Part shown: one piece after another, positions 49,517 through 50,802 of the stretch
Position numbering within the stretch: position 1 is the stretch's first letter
Layout: the number at the start of each line of letters is the position of its first letter
DNA from: JANYCG01 sp031365665
Lineage (GTDB): Bacteria; Pseudomonadota; Gammaproteobacteria; Burkholderiales; Burkholderiaceae_C
Direction of reading: 5' to 3'
DNA: 50,802 nucleotides
Assembly (NCBI GenBank): GCA_031365665.1
Contig: JANLYO010000137.1
Span: forward strand, 1 to 50,802
Made by a program: the position numbers and the translations under genes
The notes under the pieces: generated by a model
Databases searched by the model: none
Told to the model about the DNA's origin: nothing
What the model saw: the letters and a program-made list of their open reading frames with translations, nothing else

Positions 49517-50485
49517 ATGAAACGTCTGAATTTCTTGAAAACCCTGATTGCTGTCGCTGCGCTTGGCGCAAGCAGTTTGGCTTTGGCGCAAGCCTGGCCG
49601 ACCCGGCCCGTCAAACTGGTGTTGGGCGCGCCTGCGGGTACCGCGCCAGACACAGCGGCGCGTATCGTCGCTGAGAAACTCAGCACCCTGTGGGGTCAGC
49701 CGGTGTTGATCGACAATCGGCCTGGCGCGGGCGGCATGATTGCGATGAACGCCGTGCGTGACGCTACCGACAGCCACACCTTCATGTTCGCCCACGCCGG
49801 CGCGGTGCTGGTAACGCCCAAGATCATGAAGGCCGCCAAGTACGACCCCGTCAACGATTTCATTACCCTGGGCATCGTGGCAGACTCCCCGATGATGATC
49901 GTTGCCAATAATGAGACTGGCGAAAAAACCATGGCCGACCTCATCAAGGCGGCCAAGGCCAAGCCCGACACCTTTGTGATCGGCAGCACCGAAAAAGCCA
50001 CTTTGCCTTATCTGGTGGGCGAAAGCATCGCCGCCGCTGCGGGCGCCAAATTCCAGCATGTGCCGTTCAACCAACCCGCTCAGGCGATTGCGGCTTTGGT
50101 GAAGGGTGATTTGCACTACTACGTGGACGGTATCGCACCCATCCTGCCGCTGGTGCGCTCTGGGCGCATGAAAGCTGTGGCGGTCACCACCGCGCAGCGC
50201 CTGCCGGGACTGGAAGACATCCCGCTGGTGCAAGACGTCTTGCCTGGTTTTGTGGCGGTGGGCTGGTTTTCCTTGCTCGGCCCCAAGGCCATGCCTGCGG
50301 ATGCCGCTGCCAAGGTGAATGCCGATCTGACCACCGTGTTGCGCATGCCTGATGTGGGCACCAAAATGCGTGACATCAGCCTGTTCCCCTCCCCGAAAAG
50401 CCTCGCTGAGTCCAATGCCTTCATGAAGTCTGAAGTCGAACGCTGGGCTGCTGTCATCAAAAAAGTGGGCATTGAACCGCAATGA
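49517..50485 (+). CDS. Bug-type TTT solute-binding receptor
   Basis: 322 residues. Signal peptide MKRLNFLKTLIAVAALGASSLALAQ, then AWPTRPVKLVLGAPAGTAPDTAARIVAEKL, VLIDNRPGAGGMIAMN, and LGPKAMPADAAAKVN. Periplasmic binding of a carboxylate or aromatic acid is inferred. ATG 49517 has AAGGAGA 5 nt upstream, 59 nt after the hydroxylase stop. It overlaps the truncated SDR by 4 nt (ATGA), so translation is coupled. Confidence 0.92.
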   Translation: MKRLNFLKTLIAVAALGASSLALAQAWPTRPVKLVLGAPAGTAPDTAARIVAEKLSTLWGQPVLIDNRPGAGGMIAMNAVRDATDSHTFMFAHAGAVLVTPKIMKAAKYDPVNDFITLGIVADSPMMIVANNETGEKTMADLIKAAKAKPDTFVIGSTEKATLPYLVGESIAAAAGAKFQHVPFNQPAQAIAALVKGDLHYYVDGIAPILPLVRSGRMKAVAVTTAQRLPGLEDIPLVQDVLPGFVAVGWFSLLGPKAMPADAAAKVNADLTTVLRMPDVGTKMRDISLFPSPKSLAESNAFMKSEVERWAAVIKKVGIEPQ

Positions 50486-50694
50486 GTGACGGTCGCCAGC
50501 GTCCTCGCCGGGTCGCCGGCAAAGTCGCCATCATCAGCGGCGGCCTGGGCGGCATTGGCATGGGCATCGCGCTGCGGCTTGGGCAGGAGGGCGCGAAGAT
50601 TGTTCTGGCCGATTTGCAGACCGATACCGGCGCTGCCGCCAGTGCGACGGCCTTGGCCCAACTAGGAGTCTGGGCGGCAGAAGCCAAATCGTGA
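50482..50694 (+). pseudogene. SDR-family dehydrogenase, truncated (likely IS-disrupted)
   Basis: The start ATG overlaps the Bug stop (ATGA). The first 60 residues are a normal SDR Rossmann start (GKVAIISGGLGGIGMGIALRLGQEGAKIVLADLQTD) but family members need about 250. After TALAQLG the frame loses similarity and stops at 50694. An IS-like transposase start follows 34 nt later. The gene is probably cut by that insertion. Confidence 0.7.
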
Positions 50695-50802
50695 CAACAA
50701 AAATGTGAGCTGGCGCGTTAAAGGCAGATGACCGCAAGCTATATGGTGTACCACCCCGAACAGCAGCAACTCTTGCCCAGCGCATTGCAAGACTGGCTGC
50801 CC
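50666..50802 (+). mobile_element. Left part of an IS element (edge of window)
   Basis: An ATG at 50728 begins MTASYMVYHPEQQQLLPSAL, which resembles the N-terminus of IS5/IS1182-type transposases (Y-P-Q--LLP--L-DWLP), running off the window. CTAG at 50662-50665 could be a target site. The exact end is not visible. Confidence 0.5.
50728..50802 (+). CDS. Transposase, 5' fragment
   Basis: 25 codons, open to the window edge, reading MTASYMVYHPEQQQLLPSAL and on to DWLP. The pattern YxPEQxxLLPxxLxxWLP is common in IS5/IS1182-type transposase N-termini. AAAGGCAG just before the ATG could serve as a ribosome site. No catalytic residues are within the window. Confidence 0.55.
   Translation, partial: MTASYMVYHPEQQQLLPSALQDWLP

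Overview
This window looks like a chromosomal stretch of a GC-rich betaproteobacterium, most likely Burkholderiales/Comamonadaceae (Polaromonas-, Rhodoferax- or Variovorax-like). The signs are three Bug-type periplasmic receptors, a methionine synthase reduced to its homocysteine-binding module, many small aromatic-catabolism clusters each next to a LysR or GntR regulator, and two dispersed intergenic repeat families. One family (A) is a GC-rich hairpin repeat with a GGGCCGCCCC block and a CCCCCTCGGGGGG-type stem. The other (B) is an AT-rich repeat with a CCAC leader and a TATTGCTATTAT core. No rRNA, tRNA or CRISPR array was seen.

Layout. 70-2787: a LigJ-like amidohydrolase and an FAD aromatic monooxygenase. 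2777-8937, minus strand: metacaspase/MORN protein, MetH homocysteine module, CRTAC1-type FG-GAP protein and vanadium-haloperoxidase-like protein, the last three tied together by overlapping start/stop codons. 9060-13336: rhodanese, RecQ (with a family A repeat inserted in frame) and a membrane EAL phosphodiesterase. 13361-20020: tandem AAA+ ATPase, thioesterase, glycine-zipper lipoprotein, a 50-residue membrane peptide, GTP-type PEP carboxykinase and a small membrane protein. 20237-26631: LysR and Bug receptor, metallophosphoesterase, a NotI-family restriction-modification pair with a LexA-type box upstream, and a second Bug receptor. 26845-33086: a universal stress protein behind an FNR-type box, then mostly metabolic genes, ending in an HNH nuclease with a winged-helix N-terminus. 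33099-36316: CaiB-type CoA transferase and glutaryl-CoA dehydrogenase, probably for glutarate. 36551-42003, minus strand: GntR, MFS aromatic-acid transporter, extradiol dioxygenase, FAH-family hydrolase and MhpA-like hydroxylase, i.e. a meta-cleavage operon, with a DUF3237-like gene divergent. 42727-46294: nitronate monooxygenase, a 2OG-Fe-like oxygenase with an MBL-fold lactonase-like enzyme, and a vapBC module. 46617-50802: LysR with a divergent monooxygenase/Bug/SDR operon; the SDR is cut short and followed by what looks like the start of an IS transposase at the window edge.

The most unusual items are: (1) the metacaspase-MORN / MetH1 / CRTAC1 / haloperoxidase gene run, without the cobalamin half of MetH; (2) the family A repeat coded in frame inside the RecQ zinc site; (3) a family B-like repeat forming the signal peptide of the haloperoxidase; (4) a near-perfect SOS box in front of a NotI-type R-M operon; and (5) a class II-spaced FNR box in front of a usp gene. 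All functional assignments rest on motif recognition by eye, not on searches.
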